Part shown: piece after piece, positions 5,277 through 6,680 of the stretch
Layout: each line of letters opens with the position of its first letter
Position numbering within the stretch: the first letter of the stretch is position 1
Source: an uncultured Clostridia bacterium
GTDB lineage: Bacteria; Bacillota; Clostridia; Christensenellales; Borkfalkiaceae
Direction of reading: 5' to 3'
DNA: 6,680 nt
NCBI GenBank assembly: GCA_947629725.1
Contig: CANREU010000091.1
Coordinates: 1 to 6,680 of the forward strand
Position numbers and translations under genes: made by a program
The notes under the pieces: generated by a model
Told to the model about the DNA's origin: nothing
Database searches by the model: none
What the model saw: only the letters and a program-made list of their open reading frames with translations

Positions 5277-5801
5277 ATGCAGGTTCGGGGAGAGACTTCC
5301 GTCAACAAGTTAATACTCTTGTTCGTGTTCGACAAGATGGAAAGTCCCCTCTCCGAGCGGACCCTTATCGACATGTGCACCTCGTCCAACGATTGGGTCA
5401 ACTATATGGACTGCATGGTGCTCATCCATAAGCTCCGTTCAGACGGATTTATCTGCGAGATCCCGGGCGGGGACGACCCGCTCTACACCATCACCCCCGA
5501 GGGGCGGGAAACGCTCGCAAACTTTTACATCAATATCCCGAGGAGCGTGCGGGAGGAGATCTCCCGCTTCGTGAAGAACAACGGCGGAAAGTATCGCACG
5601 AAGCAAAACTGCAAGGCGGACTATTATCAGAATAAGGACGGGTCATACACCGTGTTTTTGAAGATCCTCGCCCCCGTCCAGCCCATGCTCGAAGTGAAGT
5701 TCGTCGTGCCCGACAAAAAGACGGCGAGCGCCATCTACAAAAAATGGGAGGACAAGGCCCCCAATCTCTATTCCGCCGTGTGGGAAACGCTCATGGATTA
5801 A
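5277..5801 (+). CDS. DUF4364 family winged-helix protein
   Basis: The 174 residues fit the DUF4364 family of Firmicutes, small proteins with an N-terminal winged helix-turn-helix whose targets are unknown. Residues 8-85 fit the DNA-binding part: VNKLILLFVFDKMESPLS opens it, the recognition region spans about 40-60, and LYTITPEGRETL (69-80) is the usual wing and following helix. Residues 88-174 fit the C-terminal part: IPRSVREEISRFVKNN, then KADYYQNKDGSYTVFLKI (113-130) and FVVPDKKTASAIYKKW (142-157), a strand-rich domain closing with a helix. The ATG has AGAGG 5 bases upstream. Its TAA stop shares a base with the AAGGAGG of the next gene, so both are probably translated from one mRNA. A regulatory role is inferred from the fold. 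Confidence 0.88.
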   Translation: MQVRGETSVNKLILLFVFDKMESPLSERTLIDMCTSSNDWVNYMDCMVLIHKLRSDGFICEIPGGDDPLYTITPEGRETLANFYINIPRSVREEISRFVKNNGGKYRTKQNCKADYYQNKDGSYTVFLKILAPVQPMLEVKFVVPDKKTASAIYKKWEDKAPNLYSAVWETLMD

Positions 5802-5812
5802 AGGAGGAAAAC

Positions 5813-6061
5813 ATGATAACCTATTCGACAAAAGGCACCTGCTCCAAGCAGATCGTATTCGATCTCGACGCGGAGAACAGGATCCACAACGTGAAGTTCA
5901 TCGGCGGCTGCAGCGGCAACCTGCAGGGCATCGGCAGGCTCGTCGAGGGCAGAACGCCCGACGAGATCGTCCCCCTTCTCAAGGGGATCCGCTGCAAGCA
6001 GAACACGTCCTGTCCCGACCAGCTCGCGCTGGCGCTCGAGCCCTATTGTAAAAAAGCGTGA
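5813..6061 (+). CDS. TSCPD domain protein (TIGR03905 family)
   Basis: The 82-residue product is a stand-alone TSCPD domain, a module otherwise seen at the C-terminus of B12-dependent ribonucleotide reductases. The function of the free-standing family is not established. The naming motif TSCPDQLALALE lies at 65-76. FIGGCSGNLQGI (29-40) is the other conserved block. Cysteines sit at 10, 33, 61, 67 and 79; the first four fall at conserved-looking positions and could bind a metal, which is inference. I chose ATG 5813, with AAGGAGG 5 bases upstream (5801-5807); a longer in-frame start at 5744 lies inside the DUF4364 gene and lacks a site. It is tightly coupled to that gene. Confidence 0.93.
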   Translation: MITYSTKGTCSKQIVFDLDAENRIHNVKFIGGCSGNLQGIGRLVEGRTPDEIVPLLKGIRCKQNTSCPDQLALALEPYCKKA

Positions 6062-6086
6062 AAGAGAAATATCGTTCCGAGCAGCC

Positions 6087-6112
6087 GCCCGACCGCATGT
6101 TTGCGGTCGGGC
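6087..6112. repeat. Perfect inverted repeat between convergent genes
   Basis: GCCCGACCGCA (6087-6097) and TGCGGTCGGGC (6102-6112) form an 11-bp GC-rich stem around TGTT. Neither side is followed by a T-run: plus continues GTCGTCGTC, minus GGCTGCTC. It probably ends transcription from both sides, or protects 3' ends, but it is not a standard intrinsic terminator. Confidence 0.6.
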
Positions 6113-6136
6113 GTCGTCGTCGGGAAATCTCTTTCT

Positions 6137-6680
6137 TCAGCTCACCTTATAGTTTGCGGCGAGCCCCCCTTCGCTCGTCTCGCGGTAGCGGGCGGAAATA
6201 TCTTTGCCCGTCTCATACATCGTCTTCACGATGAGGTCGAAGGAAATTTTCCTCGTGCCCGAGAGCACTTTCGAGAGCTCCGCGCTCTCGAGGGCGCGCA
6301 TGGCGGCGACGGCGTTCCGCTCGATGCAGGGGATCTGCACATAGCCGCACACGGGGTCGCAGGTGAGGCCGAGCTGGTGCTCGAGGGAGATCTCGGCGGC
6401 GTATTCCGTCTCGGCGGCAGGCGCCTCAAAGAGGCGGCACACGGCGGCGGCAGCCATCGATGTGGCCGTTCCGATCTCCGCCTGACACCCCGCTTCCGCC
6501 CCGCTCACCGAGGCGTTTTGCTTCACCGTGACCCCGATAAGCCCCGCCACGGCGAGCGCCGCGACGACGCGTTTATCTGAAAATCCGTGCTTTCTGCTGA
6601 GATACAGGAGGACGGCGGGCAGCACCCCGCTTGCGCCGCAGGTGGGCGCGGTGACGACCGTCCCCCCGCTTGCGTTCTCC
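6137..6680 (-). CDS. sdaAA: L-serine dehydratase, iron-sulfur type, alpha subunit (N-terminus off window)
   Basis: The enzyme converts L-serine to pyruvate and ammonia using an oxygen-labile [4Fe-4S] cluster. The last 180 residues are visible; the frame is open to the right edge, so the N-terminal third is missing. The visible part opens with ENASGGTVVTAPTCGASGVL, a typical mid-domain sequence. Cluster ligands are expected at Cys65 (GAEAGCQAE), Cys107 (LTCDPV) and Cys118 (QIPCIERN) of the visible part, corresponding to the three cysteines of the family. An additional cysteine at 110 stands where many members have glycine. The tail (TGKDISARYRETSEGGLA) ends like other family members. A GTG at 6625-6623 is internal, not a start. 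Whether the beta subunit (sdaAB) is adjacent or fused cannot be seen; a one-chain form is also possible. Confidence 0.93.
   Translation of the reverse strand, partial: ENASGGTVVTAPTCGASGVLPAVLLYLSRKHGFSDKRVVAALAVAGLIGVTVKQNASVSGAEAGCQAEIGTATSMAAAAVCRLFEAPAAETEYAAEISLEHQLGLTCDPVCGYVQIPCIERNAVAAMRALESAELSKVLSGTRKISFDLIVKTMYETGKDISARYRETSEGGLAANYKVS

Noticed and set aside
4850..5401. Minus-strand frame of 183 codons over the HPr-like gene
   Set aside because: It is antisense to a gene with a good promoter, ribosome binding site and family match, and it also covers the divergent promoter region.
6226..6429. Arg/Pro/Ser-rich frame inside sdaAA
   Set aside because: It is an out-of-frame shadow of the serine dehydratase coding sequence with no homology.
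1..6680. CRISPR arrays, tRNA or rRNA genes, insertion sequences, phage or defence genes
   Set aside because: I looked on both strands and saw no regularly spaced repeats, no cloverleaf or rRNA segments, and no transposase, integrase, nuclease or toxin motifs.

Overview
The window looks like chromosomal DNA from a GC-rich member of the Clostridia, probably an uncultured gut lineage. The family content suggests this: a DUF4364 regulator, a stand-alone TSCPD protein, a type III pantothenate kinase, an ECF transporter S subunit and an iron-sulfur serine dehydratase. Strong GGAGG ribosome binding sites and a bias for CTC leucine codons fit as well. The taxonomic guess is inference; no rRNA or marker gene is present.

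Left part (1-3187, minus strand): one operon runs leftward from a strong promoter (3187-3159). It encodes an ECF S subunit, CoaX pantothenate kinase and homoserine dehydrogenase. Both junctions are 4-base stop/start overlaps, and a good intrinsic terminator follows (295-271). Beyond it, at the window edge, lies an odd 5' gene fragment whose first ~40 codons and last ~40 codons appear to come from different families. This suggests a chimeric join near positions 110-150.

Middle (3188-4860): a 68-residue glycine/cysteine-rich small membrane protein is encoded on the plus strand. It converges on a minus-strand pair, a helical protein of unknown function overlapping a NudF-type ADP-ribose pyrophosphatase. 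A long symmetrical hairpin lies between the converging genes.

Right part (4849-6680): divergent promoters drive the minus-strand pair and a plus-strand group. The plus-strand group is an HPr-fold protein lacking the phosphorylatable histidine, a DUF4364 winged-helix protein and a TSCPD-domain protein. A perfect hairpin without a U-tract separates this group from a leftward serine dehydratase alpha gene that runs off the window.

Most of the window is ordinary core metabolism. I do not see a clear new multi-gene system. The points most worth a second look are the hybrid ORF at the left edge, the cysteine-bearing HPr-like protein, the recurrent leader hairpins that abut Shine-Dalgarno sites, and the unrecognised protein coupled to the Nudix hydrolase.
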